From an uncultured Paracoccaceae bacterium (GTDB lineage Bacteria; Pseudomonadota; Alphaproteobacteria; Rhodobacterales; Rhodobacteraceae), in contig CALMSR010000073.1 in NCBI GenBank assembly GCA_937872465.1, positions 1 to 64,000 of the forward strand: a stretch of DNA of 64,000 bases. Reading direction: 5' to 3'. The notes under the pieces were generated by a model, which ran no database searches, had not been told where the DNA came from, and was given only the letters and a program-made list of their open reading frames with translations. The translations under genes and the position numbers were made by a program. Of this stretch, positions 34,640 through 43,184 are shown piece after piece (positions within the stretch are counted from its first letter, which is position 1; each line of letters starts with the position of its first letter).

Positions 34640-35944
34640 ATGAGTGCCCAAGGTTTCGAAGCGCCGGCCAGCCCGGCGGCGGTCCCGTCGTATCCGACGA
34701 CAGGCGTCTTTCGCGCCATCCACGACCCGGGGGATCGCGTGCGGCAGGCGCTGGCGGTCTGGTTCTGGGGCGCCGTCCTGATCTCGGCCGCCTTCGTGCT
34801 GGCCGTCGGGATCCGCTTCGCCGAGCCGCATTTCCTTTCGGGGCTGATGTCGCGGATCCAGCTGACCAGCGAGAACAACATCGCTGCCTGGTGGTCCGGC
34901 ATCCTTCTGCTGATGCTCGCCGTCCATGCCTATGACGTCGGCGTGGCCGAGCGCGCCCGCTCGCCCTCGGTCGCCGGGGCCTGGACGATCCTCGCCGCGA
35001 TCCTGGTCTTCTTCTCCGCCGACGAGATCGGCTCGCTGCACGAACGCATGGGCATGCTCGGGCGGCCCTTCGGGCTGGGAAGCTGGCCGATGATGCTCCT
35101 GGCCGGGGCGGTCGTCGGGATCTCGCTCCTCTCCGCGCTCTGGCGGCTGTGGTCCGACCCGCAGGTGAGCCGGCGCCTGGTCCTGCCGCTCCTCCTCGGT
35201 TTCGGCCTGCTCGGCTCGGTGGCCGGACAGGAATACGTCGGGGACGTCTTCGTCTTCGAATCGAACCTCGCCAGGGGCATCCGCGCGATGCTCGAGGAAG
35301 GGACCGAGCTCTTCGGGATGCTCATCCTGCTCGCGACGATCCTGCCGCTCACCTTCGGACGCGAGGCCGACGGCAGCACGAGCATCCTCCGCATCTCCGG
35401 GGACGGGGCCTGCAAGCTCCTGCTCGTGGCCACGCTCTGCATTCCGCTCTTCGCCATGAAGCCCGAAGTCGTCGGCGCGGACCACAAGGGGCAGATCGCC
35501 AACTGGCTTGCGGCATCCGCCCTGATGATGGCCGCGCTGCTCGCGCTGCGCAGCCTGGCGCAGGACGCGGGCGCTCGGCCCGGGATCCTCTGGGCGATCG
35601 CGATCCTCGCTATTCTGGGCTCGGCCTGCGCGGTATCGGTCGATCCGGGCATGACCATCGGCCGGACGGGAGGTTCCCTCAAGCTTAGCGTCCTGGGCCT
35701 GGTCGTCCTGGGCGTGAGCGGCCTCTGGCTGGCCGCCCGGAGCGGTGCCACCCGACCCATGTCGCTCGTCGCATCGGCCGCCGCGGTCTGGGCGCTGCTC
35801 GCCCCGGCACTGGCGTCGGGGCTCCCGCAGGTCTTCCTGCTCGCCCAGGCTCTGGCGGTGGCCACGGCCGCCGGAACCTTCCTCTGCCTCTCCCCGCTCC
35901 CGACCGGGGAAGCCGTCTCCGTGAAGCGGGCCGGGGCCGGCTGA
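34640..35944 (+). CDS. Polytopic membrane protein of unknown function
   Basis: A 434-aa protein with about ten or more hydrophobic segments, for example VWFWGAVLISAAFVLAVGI, LLLMLAVHAYDVGVA and MMLLAGAVVGISLLSALW. Conserved-looking polar motifs sit between them: FFSADEIGSLHERMG and AGQEYVGDVFVFE, the sort of acidic/His loops that could bind metal or form an active site. ATG 34640 is chosen; an in-frame ATG at 34622 would add six residues. I do not recognise a family. The Pho-box-like site upstream hints at a phosphate-related role. Confidence 0.7.
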   Translation: MSAQGFEAPASPAAVPSYPTTGVFRAIHDPGDRVRQALAVWFWGAVLISAAFVLAVGIRFAEPHFLSGLMSRIQLTSENNIAAWWSGILLLMLAVHAYDVGVAERARSPSVAGAWTILAAILVFFSADEIGSLHERMGMLGRPFGLGSWPMMLLAGAVVGISLLSALWRLWSDPQVSRRLVLPLLLGFGLLGSVAGQEYVGDVFVFESNLARGIRAMLEEGTELFGMLILLATILPLTFGREADGSTSILRISGDGACKLLLVATLCIPLFAMKPEVVGADHKGQIANWLAASALMMAALLALRSLAQDAGARPGILWAIAILAILGSACAVSVDPGMTIGRTGGSLKLSVLGLVVLGVSGLWLAARSGATRPMSLVASAAAVWALLAPALASGLPQVFLLAQALAVATAAGTFLCLSPLPTGEAVSVKRAGAG

Positions 35945-35950
35945 GGTCGT

Positions 35951-38173
35951 TCAGAAGAAGCTCTGCGGGTCGATGTCGACGCTGACCCGCACGGTCGACG
36001 GGCAGGGCACCGCGGCGGTCCAGGCGCGAAGGGCGGACTGCAGCGGGACGCCCTTGGCCGCCTTGACCAGCAGACGCACCCGATAGCGGCCGCGGACGCG
36101 GGCGATGGGCGCGGGCGCGGGGCCGAAGACCTCGGCCGGAAGGGCGCGCAGCGCGCCGCTCTCGCGGGCGAGCGCGCGCGCGACGTCCCAGGTGCGCGCC
36201 TCGTCGGCGCCGGTGACGACGATGCCCGCGAGCCGGCCGTAGGGCGGCATGCCGACCCGGCGCCGGGCCTCGGCCTCGCTGCGCCAGAACGCCTCGTCGT
36301 CGCCGGAGAGAATCGCCCGGATGGCGGGATGCTCGGGCTGGCAGGTCTGGATCAGCGCCTGGCCGGGGCGCTCGTGGCGCCCGGCCCGCCCCGCGACCTG
36401 GCGGATCAGCTGGAAGGTCTTCTCCGCCGCCCGCAGGTCGCCGCCCTGAAGCCCCAGATCCGCATCGATGACCCCGACCAGGGTGAGATGCGGGAAATTG
36501 TGCCCCTTCGAGACGATCTGCGTGCCGATGATCAGATCGGCGCCGCCCGCCGCGATCTCCTCGATGCGGGCCTTGAGCGCGCGGTGGCTCTCGGCCAGAT
36601 CCGACGAGAGAAGGGCGATGCGGGCCTCGGGCCAGAGCGCGGCCGCCTCCTCGGCGAGGCGCTCGACCCCCGGCCCGAGCGCGGCCATCTTGCCCTCCAC
36701 CCCGCAGGAGGGGCAGGCGGTCGGGACCGGCTTCGTCGCGCCGCATTGATGGCAGACCAGGCGCTTGCGGAACCGGTGCTCGACCATGCGCGCGTCGCAA
36801 TGCTCGCAGCCGACCTGCTGGCCGCAGGCCCGGCAGATGGTGAGCGGCGCATAGCCGCGGCGGTTGAGGAAGAGCAGCGCCTGCTCGCCGGCGGCGAGCC
36901 GCGCGCCGACGGCGGCCTCGAGCGGCGGCGAGATCCAGCGCCCCGGCTCCGGCGGATCGAGCCGCAGGTCGAGCGCTTCCATCTCGGGCAATTCGGCGAC
37001 CCCGTAGCGCTCCGGCAGGTCCAGGCGCGCGTATTTGCCGGCATCGGCATTGGCCCAGGTCTCGAGGCTCGGCGTGGCCGAGGCGAGCACGATCGCGGCC
37101 CCCTCGATCGAGGCGCGCAGCACCGCCATGTCGCGGGCATTGTAGAGCGCCCCGTCCTCCTGCTTGTAGGACCCGTCATGCTCCTCGTCGACGACGATCA
37201 GGCCGAGATCGGCGAAGGGCAGGAAGAGCGCCGAGCGCGCCCCCACCACCAGCTGTGCCGATCCCGCCGCCAGCGCCGACCAGGCGCGCCGGCGCGCGGC
37301 CTGGGTCACGCCCGAATGCCATTCCGCGGGCCGGGCGCCGAAACGCGCCTCGACCCGGTCGAGGAACTCCACCGAAAGCGCGATCTCGGGCAGGAGCACC
37401 AGGGCCTGCCGCCCGGCGCGCAAGGTCTCGGCCACCGCCTCGAGATAGACTTCCGTCTTGCCCGATCCGGTGACGCCCTTGAGCAGCGTGGCGGAATAGC
37501 CCGCCGCCCGCACCGCGGCGCGCAGGGCCTCCGCCGCCGCGGCCTGGGCCGGGGAGAGCGCGCTCGGGGCGGCATCGGGATCGAGCGGCGGGAACGGGGC
37601 GTCCCGCGGCACGGCATCGCGCAGGATCACGCCCTGGGCCTCCAGCCCCTTGATCACCGAGCCGGTGACCCCGGCGATCTGTGCCAGCTCCCCCGGCGCG
37701 AAGCCGAGGTTGCCGTATTCCGCGAAGGCCTCCAGCACGCGGGCGCGCGCCGCGGTCATGCGGTCGGGCGCCTGCCCGGAGAGCCGCAGCAGCGGGCGGG
37801 CGGCGGGCGGATCGGCCAGGGTCGGCACCCGCGTGGCGAGCCGCAGCATCAGCGACAGCGGCGTCAGCGTGTAATCGGCGGCGCGGGCGAGGAAGTCGCG
37901 CATCGGCGCCCGCATGCGCGGCAGGTCGAGCACCCGGCTCACCGCGCGCAGCTTGCCGGGCGGCACCTCGCCCTCGCCCCTGCCCCAGACGCAGCCGAGC
38001 ACCCGGCGCGGCCCGAGCGGCGCCTCGACCAGGTCGCCGGCATCGAGCCCGCCCTCCGGTGCGCGGTAGTCGAGCAGGCGGTCGAGCATCTCCGCCACCA
38101 CCACGGCGACCTGGGACCCGGCCGGGAACTCGGGCGGCGATATTTCTCCGTCGGGGCGCGTGCATGGTTCCAT
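35951..38173 (-). CDS. priA: Primosomal replication protein N' (helicase)
   Basis: A 740-aa DEXH helicase that restarts stalled replication forks. N-terminal DNA-binding domain (LDYRAPEGGLDAGDLVEAPL), Walker A LLKGVTGSGKTEVYLEA, Walker B VVDEEHDGSYKQ, then the zinc-binding insertion with eight cysteines (CRACGQQVGCEHC, CHQCG, CPSCG), and the helicase C part (GTQIVSKGHNFPHLTLVG). The ATG at 38173 gives normal length; the longer frame overlaps the divergent transaldolase gene. priA next to a transaldolase-like gene, DUF484 and xerC is an order I associate with Rhodobacterales. Confidence 0.95.
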   Translation of the reverse strand: MEPCTRPDGEISPPEFPAGSQVAVVVAEMLDRLLDYRAPEGGLDAGDLVEAPLGPRRVLGCVWGRGEGEVPPGKLRAVSRVLDLPRMRAPMRDFLARAADYTLTPLSLMLRLATRVPTLADPPAARPLLRLSGQAPDRMTAARARVLEAFAEYGNLGFAPGELAQIAGVTGSVIKGLEAQGVILRDAVPRDAPFPPLDPDAAPSALSPAQAAAAEALRAAVRAAGYSATLLKGVTGSGKTEVYLEAVAETLRAGRQALVLLPEIALSVEFLDRVEARFGARPAEWHSGVTQAARRRAWSALAAGSAQLVVGARSALFLPFADLGLIVVDEEHDGSYKQEDGALYNARDMAVLRASIEGAAIVLASATPSLETWANADAGKYARLDLPERYGVAELPEMEALDLRLDPPEPGRWISPPLEAAVGARLAAGEQALLFLNRRGYAPLTICRACGQQVGCEHCDARMVEHRFRKRLVCHQCGATKPVPTACPSCGVEGKMAALGPGVERLAEEAAALWPEARIALLSSDLAESHRALKARIEEIAAGGADLIIGTQIVSKGHNFPHLTLVGVIDADLGLQGGDLRAAEKTFQLIRQVAGRAGRHERPGQALIQTCQPEHPAIRAILSGDDEAFWRSEAEARRRVGMPPYGRLAGIVVTGADEARTWDVARALARESGALRALPAEVFGPAPAPIARVRGRYRVRLLVKAAKGVPLQSALRAWTAAVPCPSTVRVSVDIDPQSFF

Positions 38174-38240
38174 CACCCAATACCTTGGGATAGTATCGGC
38201 GCGGACCACAAGGCTTGAGCCAGGGGAGCGACCGGCTGCT

Positions 38241-38894
38241 ATGAAATTCTTCGTCGATACCGCCGAGGTCAGCGACATTCTCGAACTCGACAAGCTGGGA
38301 CTCGTCGATGGCGTGACCACCAATCCGAGCCTCGTCAAGAAATCGGGACGCGATTTCATCGAGGTGATCCGCGAAATCTGCGAGGCGGTCGCGGGGCCGG
38401 TCAGCGCCGAGACCGTGGCGCTCGACTACGAGGGCATGCTCGCCGAAGGGCGCAAGCTCGGGCAGCTCGCCTCCAACATCGCGATCAAGGTGCCGCTGAC
38501 CTGGGACGGGCTCAAGGCCTGCCGCACGCTCACCGAGGAAGGGCGCATGGTCAACGTCACTCTCTGCTTCTCGGCGAATCAGGCCCTGCTCGCCGCCAAG
38601 GCCGGCGCGACCTTCATCTCGCCCTTCGTCGGCCGGCTCGACGACATCAACCTCGACGGCATGGAGCTGATCCGCGACATCCGCACCATCTACGACAATT
38701 ACGGCTTCGAGACCGAGATCCTCGCCGCGAGCATCCGGGGCGCCAATCACGTGAGCGAGGCGGCGCTGGCCGGCGCGGACGTGGCGACCTGCCCGCCGGC
38801 GGTGCTCAAGACGCTGGCGAGCCATCCCCTGACCGACAAGGGGCTGGCCGCCTTCCTGAAGGATTGGGAAGCGACGGGGCAGAAAATCGTTTGA
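38241..38894 (+). CDS. Transaldolase / fructose-6-phosphate aldolase-like
   Basis: A 217-aa small (type 3B) transaldolase, recognisable by MKFFVDTAEVSDILEL, LVDGVTTNPSLVKKSGRDF, and SNIAIKVPLTWDGLKAC with the Schiff-base lysine K83. It works in the non-oxidative pentose phosphate pathway or as an F6P aldolase; the two cannot be told apart confidently here. The ATG at 38241 matches the standard family start. Divergent from priA across 67 bp. Confidence 0.92.
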   Translation: MKFFVDTAEVSDILELDKLGLVDGVTTNPSLVKKSGRDFIEVIREICEAVAGPVSAETVALDYEGMLAEGRKLGQLASNIAIKVPLTWDGLKACRTLTEEGRMVNVTLCFSANQALLAAKAGATFISPFVGRLDDINLDGMELIRDIRTIYDNYGFETEILAASIRGANHVSEAALAGADVATCPPAVLKTLASHPLTDKGLAAFLKDWEATGQKIV

Positions 38895-38901
38895 GGCTGC
38901 G

Positions 38902-39618
38902 ATGGACCTAGCGGACGACACCGACGAGGCGCTCAGGGCGCGGATCATCGCCGAACCGGCGCTGATCCTCGAGGACCAGGAACTGATGCGCGCGCTCCTG
39001 CGCGCCGACCGGCGCAGCGCCGGGCGCAATGTCGTCGACCTGCGCGGCGTGCTCGTGGAGCGGCTCGAGGAGCGGCTCGACCGGCTCGAGGACACCCATC
39101 GCGAGGTTCTCGCTGCCGCCTACGAGAACGTCTCGGGCATGAACCAAGTGCATAGGGCCTGCCTCGCCCTGCTCGACGCCGGCGACTTCGCCGCCTTCCT
39201 GCAGGTGCTCACCCGCGATGTCGCGATGATCCTCGGCGTGGACGTGATCCGGCTCGGGCTCGAGGCGCCCGCCGCCGAGCCGGGCAGCGGGCTCGGACCC
39301 TCGGGGCCGCTGCGCGGGGTGGTCATCGCCCTGCCCGACACCGGCTCGGACACCTATATCACCCAGGGCCGCGGCATGGGCGCGCGCCGGGTGACGCTCA
39401 GGCGCCTCGCCAAGGCCTCGCCCGACTTCTACGGCGAGCACGCCCCGCGCATCCGCTCCGAAGCGGCACTCCGGCTCGATCTCGGGCCCGACAAGCGGCC
39501 CGGGCTGCTCGTCTTCGGCGCCTTCGAGGCGGAGCGGTTCGACGCCGACCAGGGCACCGACCTGCTGACCTTCTTCGCCGGGGTCTTCGAGCGCAGCCTG
39601 CGGCGCTGGCTGGCGTGA
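38902..39618 (+). CDS. DUF484 family protein
   Basis: A 238-aa protein of the GAF-like DUF484 family: PALILEDQELMRALLRADR at the N-terminus, a helical linker (ERLEERLDRLEDTHREVL), then a GAF-type domain (ALRLDLGPDKRPGLLVFGAF). It precedes xerC, whose GTG start overlaps its TGA stop, an arrangement found in many proteobacteria. Biochemical role is not established; coupling to XerC suggests a link with chromosome dimer resolution. Confidence 0.85.
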   Translation: MDLADDTDEALRARIIAEPALILEDQELMRALLRADRRSAGRNVVDLRGVLVERLEERLDRLEDTHREVLAAAYENVSGMNQVHRACLALLDAGDFAAFLQVLTRDVAMILGVDVIRLGLEAPAAEPGSGLGPSGPLRGVVIALPDTGSDTYITQGRGMGARRVTLRRLAKASPDFYGEHAPRIRSEAALRLDLGPDKRPGLLVFGAFEAERFDADQGTDLLTFFAGVFERSLRRWLA

Positions 39619-40547
39619 GCGGCCCCGCGCCGTCCGACGGCGCGCTGGCCCTGATGGAGGAATGGCTGGCGCAGCTCGAGGCCGTGCGCGGCCTCAGCCC
39701 GCGCACTATCACCGCCTATCGGCGGGACGTCTCGGGCTACCTCGGCTTCCTCGCCCTGCATGGCGGCGGGCCGGCGGGCCGCGCGGCGCTCGGCCGCGTC
39801 GGCACCGCGGAGGCCCGCGCCTGGATGGCCCGCGAGCGCGGCCGCGGGCTCGGGCCGCGCTCGATGTCGCGGGCGCTCTCGGCGGTAAAATCCTTCTACG
39901 CCTGGCTGGCCGAGGCCCAGGGCATCGAGGCTCCCGCGGTCACCGCGACCCGCGGGCCGCGCGTCAAGCCGCGCCTGCCGCGCCCGGTGGCCCCGGATGC
40001 CGCCCGCGCGCTGATCGCCGCCGTGGCCGCCCAGAGCCTCGAGCCCTGGATCGCGGCCCGCGACGTGGCGGTGGTCACGCTGCTCTACGGCGGCGGCCTG
40101 CGCATCTCCGAGGCGCTCGGCCTGCGCCAGGCCGACGCGCCCCTGCCCGCGAGCCTGCGCATCCGCGGCAAGGGCGGGCGCGAGCGCATGGTGCCGGTGC
40201 TGCCGGCGGTGCGCGCCGCGATCGAGCATTATCGCGCGCTCTGCCCCTTCGAGCCCGGAGCGCAGGCGCCGCTCTTCCTCGGCCAGCGCGGCGGGGGGCT
40301 GAACCCGCGGCTGGTGCAGAAGGCCATGGCCGCCGCGCGCATGCAGCTCGGCCTCCCCGCCACGGCGACGCCGCATGCGCTGCGCCATTCCTTCGCGACG
40401 CATCTGCTGGAAGCGGGCGGCGACCTGCGCACCATCCAGGAGCTGCTCGGCCATGCCTCGCTCGCCACCACCCAGGTCTATACCGGCGTCGACCAGGTCC
40501 GGCTGATGGAGGCCTATGCCGCCGCCCATCCCAAGGCCCGCGGCTGA
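39615..40547 (+). CDS. xerC: Tyrosine recombinase XerC
   Basis: A 310-aa site-specific recombinase resolving chromosome dimers at dif with XerD. N-terminal SAM-like core-binding domain, then the catalytic set R163 (GGGLRISEALGL), K186, H254-x2-R257 (PHALRHSFATH), H280 (ELLGHASLATTQ) and nucleophile Y289. The GTG start overlaps the DUF484 stop (GTGA). No integron or phage genes are nearby, so a housekeeping role is most likely. Confidence 0.93.
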   Translation: MSGPAPSDGALALMEEWLAQLEAVRGLSPRTITAYRRDVSGYLGFLALHGGGPAGRAALGRVGTAEARAWMARERGRGLGPRSMSRALSAVKSFYAWLAEAQGIEAPAVTATRGPRVKPRLPRPVAPDAARALIAAVAAQSLEPWIAARDVAVVTLLYGGGLRISEALGLRQADAPLPASLRIRGKGGRERMVPVLPAVRAAIEHYRALCPFEPGAQAPLFLGQRGGGLNPRLVQKAMAAARMQLGLPATATPHALRHSFATHLLEAGGDLRTIQELLGHASLATTQVYTGVDQVRLMEAYAAAHPKARG

Positions 40548-40616
40548 GCGCGGCGCGGCCTTGACCCGCGTGCCCCGGGGCGACACATGCGGGAAGGCAG
40601 CAGGCAGGAGGCAGGC

Positions 40617-40907
40617 ATGACGATCCACAATGCGATGCAGGCTTTGGCGCTCGCCGCCATCGCGGCGACGATCCTCCCGGCCGCAGCCGGCGCAGCGGGC
40701 GAGGAACGCTGCTACGGCATCGCGCGGGCGGGCGAGAACGACGGGATCGGCAGCGGCGAGGGGAACGGCGCGAGCAGCGTTGACTTCCAGGGCGATGCCT
40801 GGGTCTGGGTCGCCGCGGGCACCTGCATCACCGTCACCCCTCCGGTGCAGCCCGACGGCACGCCCCGCCGCGGCTCGCTGGAGCCGCTCGACCGCGACAG
40901 CCCGTGA
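40617..40907 (+). CDS. DUF2282 (BufA1-like) small secreted protein, cysteine-poor variant
   Basis: A 96-aa precursor with a signal peptide (about residues 1-27) and a short mature part matching DUF2282: RCYGIARAGEND, then SVDFQGDAWVWVAAGTC. Members of this family are usually made with DUF692 and DUF2063 partners (bufferin-type, copper-related peptides) and carry four conserved cysteines. Only C32 and C70 remain here; the usual second and third positions are Gly (about G43 and G49). A strong CAGGAGG precedes the ATG. No partner genes are adjacent. It may be an orphan structural variant or a decaying copy. Confidence 0.65.
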   Translation: MTIHNAMQALALAAIAATILPAAAGAAGEERCYGIARAGENDGIGSGEGNGASSVDFQGDAWVWVAAGTCITVTPPVQPDGTPRRGSLEPLDRDSP

Positions 40908-40974
40908 AGGCCGCGCATTCCGACGGCCCTCCCGCCTGACCGGCGCCCCCTCTTGCGGCGGCGTCGTATCCTCG

Positions 40975-41134
40975 TCGCGGATTTGGCGGGAGACAAATCC
41001 GCGCGCGCCTGCCTGCCCCCCGGGCAGGCGCGCCAAGCGCGCCCGCCCAGTCAGGCGCGCGCGGATCACCAGCTGACGGTGCAACTCGGCCTCCTCGACC
41101 TCCGCGCTCACGCGCTGCGGCCGACGAACCGGCG
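40975..41134 (+). repeat. Dispersed repeat family 1, copy 2, with long hairpin
   Basis: Contains a perfect 15-bp inverted repeat (ATCCGCGCGCGCCTG at 40997-41011, partner at 41052-41066) enclosing a smaller hairpin. The flanks match 31177-31297 in the same order. It sits between the convergent DUF2282 and YpfJ-like genes, and no gene is supported in the 294-bp gap (40908-41201). Confidence 0.65.
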
Positions 41135-41201
41135 TGGGGCACAGCCTCGCTATCGCCGCTTCGCGGTATCCCCTGGCCCGCCGATTTTCCCGAACGCCCG
41201 A

Positions 41202-42020
41202 TCAGCCCTCGGCCGAAACGAGACGGCCGGGAAGGCAGACGGCCGGATCCGCCGCGCCGTAGCCGGCGGCGAAATCCGCCTCGCGCGTGGCGCGGCTGGC
41301 GGCCTCGAAGGGATCGAGGCGGCTCGGCATCTCCGGCGCGAAGCCGGCGCGCTCCGCCATGACGTTTCTCGCGATGCCGATCAGCTGGTCGTAGAAGCCC
41401 GGCGGAACCGCTCCGACGCTGTCGGCGGCCAGCGCCGCCCAGACGCCGGCAAGGCAATCCGCCTGGGCCGCGAGCGCCTCGTCGACCGCCGTCGCGCCGC
41501 GGGCGCCGTCCTCCCGCCGCCGCGTCTCGGCCTCGGCGAGGAGCCCCAGCTCGTCCTGGACATAGGAGGCCGAGATCATCGCGACCACCAGCGCCGCCCC
41601 GAGGTCGCCGCTCCGGCGGAGCCGCGCGTTGAGCGCCTCGAAGAAGGCCAGGTCGAACACCGCCTCGACGCTCCGCGGACAATAGAACGGCCCGGTCGCC
41701 TCCTGGCCGTCGGAACAGGGCGAGACCGTGGTTCCGGTGTAGAGGCGGACCTCGGGCGGCACGTAGTCCCGGCCGAACCGGCGCGCGAATTCGCGCTTCC
41801 AGACCGCCTGGATGTTCTCGAAGGCCGCGCTGACCTGGCGCGAGACGGCCTCGGCCCGGTCGGCGCTCAGCGTCCGGCTCGGCGCGTCGGGCGCGAGCGG
41901 CCCGGGGCCGGCGAGCATGCCCAGGACCGCGATCCCGGAGAGTAGCACCACCGCCAGCCCCAGCCCGGTGCCGATGCGGCGCAGCGTGCGGCCCGATGGA
42001 CCCTGATCCTCTGTCGTCAT
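41202..42020 (-). CDS. YpfJ-type neutral zinc metallopeptidase homologue lacking zinc ligands
   Basis: A 272-aa protein with one N-terminal membrane anchor (about residues 15-37) and an extracytoplasmic domain of the YpfJ family: YVPPEVRLYTGTTVSPC, TGPFYCPRSVEAVFDLAFF and QADCLAGVWAAL align with the family. The catalytic HEVGHHVQ is replaced by MISASYVQ (148-155), and the usual ELQAD glutamate is Ala. It therefore cannot bind zinc in the normal way and is best called a pseudoprotease; the frame is intact and conserved elsewhere. The ATG at 42020 is chosen over longer frames without protein character. Confidence 0.75.
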   Translation of the reverse strand: MTTEDQGPSGRTLRRIGTGLGLAVVLLSGIAVLGMLAGPGPLAPDAPSRTLSADRAEAVSRQVSAAFENIQAVWKREFARRFGRDYVPPEVRLYTGTTVSPCSDGQEATGPFYCPRSVEAVFDLAFFEALNARLRRSGDLGAALVVAMISASYVQDELGLLAEAETRRREDGARGATAVDEALAAQADCLAGVWAALAADSVGAVPPGFYDQLIGIARNVMAERAGFAPEMPSRLDPFEAASRATREADFAAGYGAADPAVCLPGRLVSAEG

Positions 42021-42123
42021 CTCGGCCTTCGGCGGCGCGCGCCCCTCCCGATACGCGCAGAGCGATCGGCCTTGACGCGCGCGGCGGTCCGTGTTGCTTC
42101 GGCTCCGACTATTCCGCGCAGGT

Positions 42124-42714
42124 GTGAACAAAGTGCTACGCCGTCTCTACGACTGGACGATCTCCCTGGCGGCGAGCCGGCACGCGCTCTGGGCGCTGGC
42201 GGCGGTGAGCTTCGTGGAAAGCTCGGTCTTTCCCATCCCCCCCGACGTGCTCCTGATCCCGCTGATCCTCGCGCGGCCCCAGGACGCCTGGCGCATCGCC
42301 GGCATCTGCACCCTCGCCTCGGTGGCCGGGGGCGCCTTCGGCTATTTCATCGGCTGGGGCCTCTTCGAGCAGGTCGGCAAGCCGATCCTCGCCTTCTACG
42401 GCATGGACGCGAAATTCGACCGCTTCGCCGCGACCTACAACGACTGGGGCGCCTGGGCGGTGCTGGTCGCCGGGGTCACGCCCTTTCCCTACAAGGTCAT
42501 CACCATCCTGTCGGGCGCCACGGGGCTGCATTTCGGCGTCTTCATGCTGGCGAGCGTCATCGCGCGCGGCCTGCGCTTCTTCGTGATCGCCGCGCTGCTC
42601 TGGCGCTTCGGCCCGCCGATTCGCGATTTCATCGAGGAGCGGCTCGGGCTGGTGTTCAGCCTCGGGCTCGCGGCACTGGTAGGAGGATTTCTGGTGATCG
42701 AGCTCGGCCGATGA
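42124..42714 (+). CDS. YqaA family (DedA-like) membrane protein
   Basis: A 196-aa inner-membrane protein of the SNARE-associated/DedA superfamily, YqaA branch. It has several membrane segments and conserved motifs SFVESSVFPIPPDVLLIPL (acidic residue and prolines in re-entrant loop 1) and VAGVTPFPYKVITILSG (Arg/Lys-containing loop 2). Related proteins act in lipid or ion transport. GTG 42124 is preferred; GTG 42091 would add 11 residues. Its stop overlaps the dsbB-like start. Confidence 0.85.
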   Translation: MNKVLRRLYDWTISLAASRHALWALAAVSFVESSVFPIPPDVLLIPLILARPQDAWRIAGICTLASVAGGAFGYFIGWGLFEQVGKPILAFYGMDAKFDRFAATYNDWGAWAVLVAGVTPFPYKVITILSGATGLHFGVFMLASVIARGLRFFVIAALLWRFGPPIRDFIEERLGLVFSLGLAALVGGFLVIELGR

Positions 42715-43184
42715 ACGCCATGCAGCGAATGGGCCTCGGGGCGGCGGTGGGCTCGGCCGCGCTGCTGCTCGGGGCGCTGGCCTTCCAGTATCTCGGCGGG
42801 CTCGCGCCCTGCCCCTTGTGCATCTGGCAGCGCTGGCCGCACGGGATCGCCATCGCGCTGGGGCTCTTGCTGCTGGCCTGGCCGGAGCGCGGGCTGACGC
42901 TGCTCGGGGCGCTGGCGATGCTGGCAGGCGCCGGGATCGGCCTCTATCACACCGGGATCGAGCGCGACTGGTGGCCGGGACCGGCGAGCTGCACCGCGCC
43001 CACGCCCGGCGACCTGCCCGCCGCCGACCTGCTCGACCAGATCCTCGCGACCCCGGTCGTGCTCTGCGACGAGGTCGCCTGGTCGATGCTCGGCCTGTCG
43101 ATGGCGAGCTGGAACGCGCTCGCCTCGCTGGTGCTCGCCTGGCTCTGGTGGCGCGCCTATGCCTCCAGCTCGGCATCCCAGTAG
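42711..43184 (+). CDS. DsbB-like disulfide bond formation protein
   Basis: A 157-aa four-helix membrane protein. The quinone-side pair is C34/C37 in PCPLCIWQRWPH; the periplasmic loop pair is C94 (PASCTAP) and C119 (VVLCDE), as in DsbB. It would reoxidise a DsbA with ubiquinone. ATG 42711 overlaps the preceding stop (ATGA). No dsbA lies beside it. The last 28 bp overlap the convergent HNH gene. Confidence 0.9.
   Translation: MNAMQRMGLGAAVGSAALLLGALAFQYLGGLAPCPLCIWQRWPHGIAIALGLLLLAWPERGLTLLGALAMLAGAGIGLYHTGIERDWWPGPASCTAPTPGDLPAADLLDQILATPVVLCDEVAWSMLGLSMASWNALASLVLAWLWWRAYASSSASQ

Noticed and set aside
39615..40547. xerC as an integrase of a mobile island
   Set aside because: Its place directly after DUF484 with a stop/start overlap is the housekeeping arrangement, and no phage or integron genes are near.
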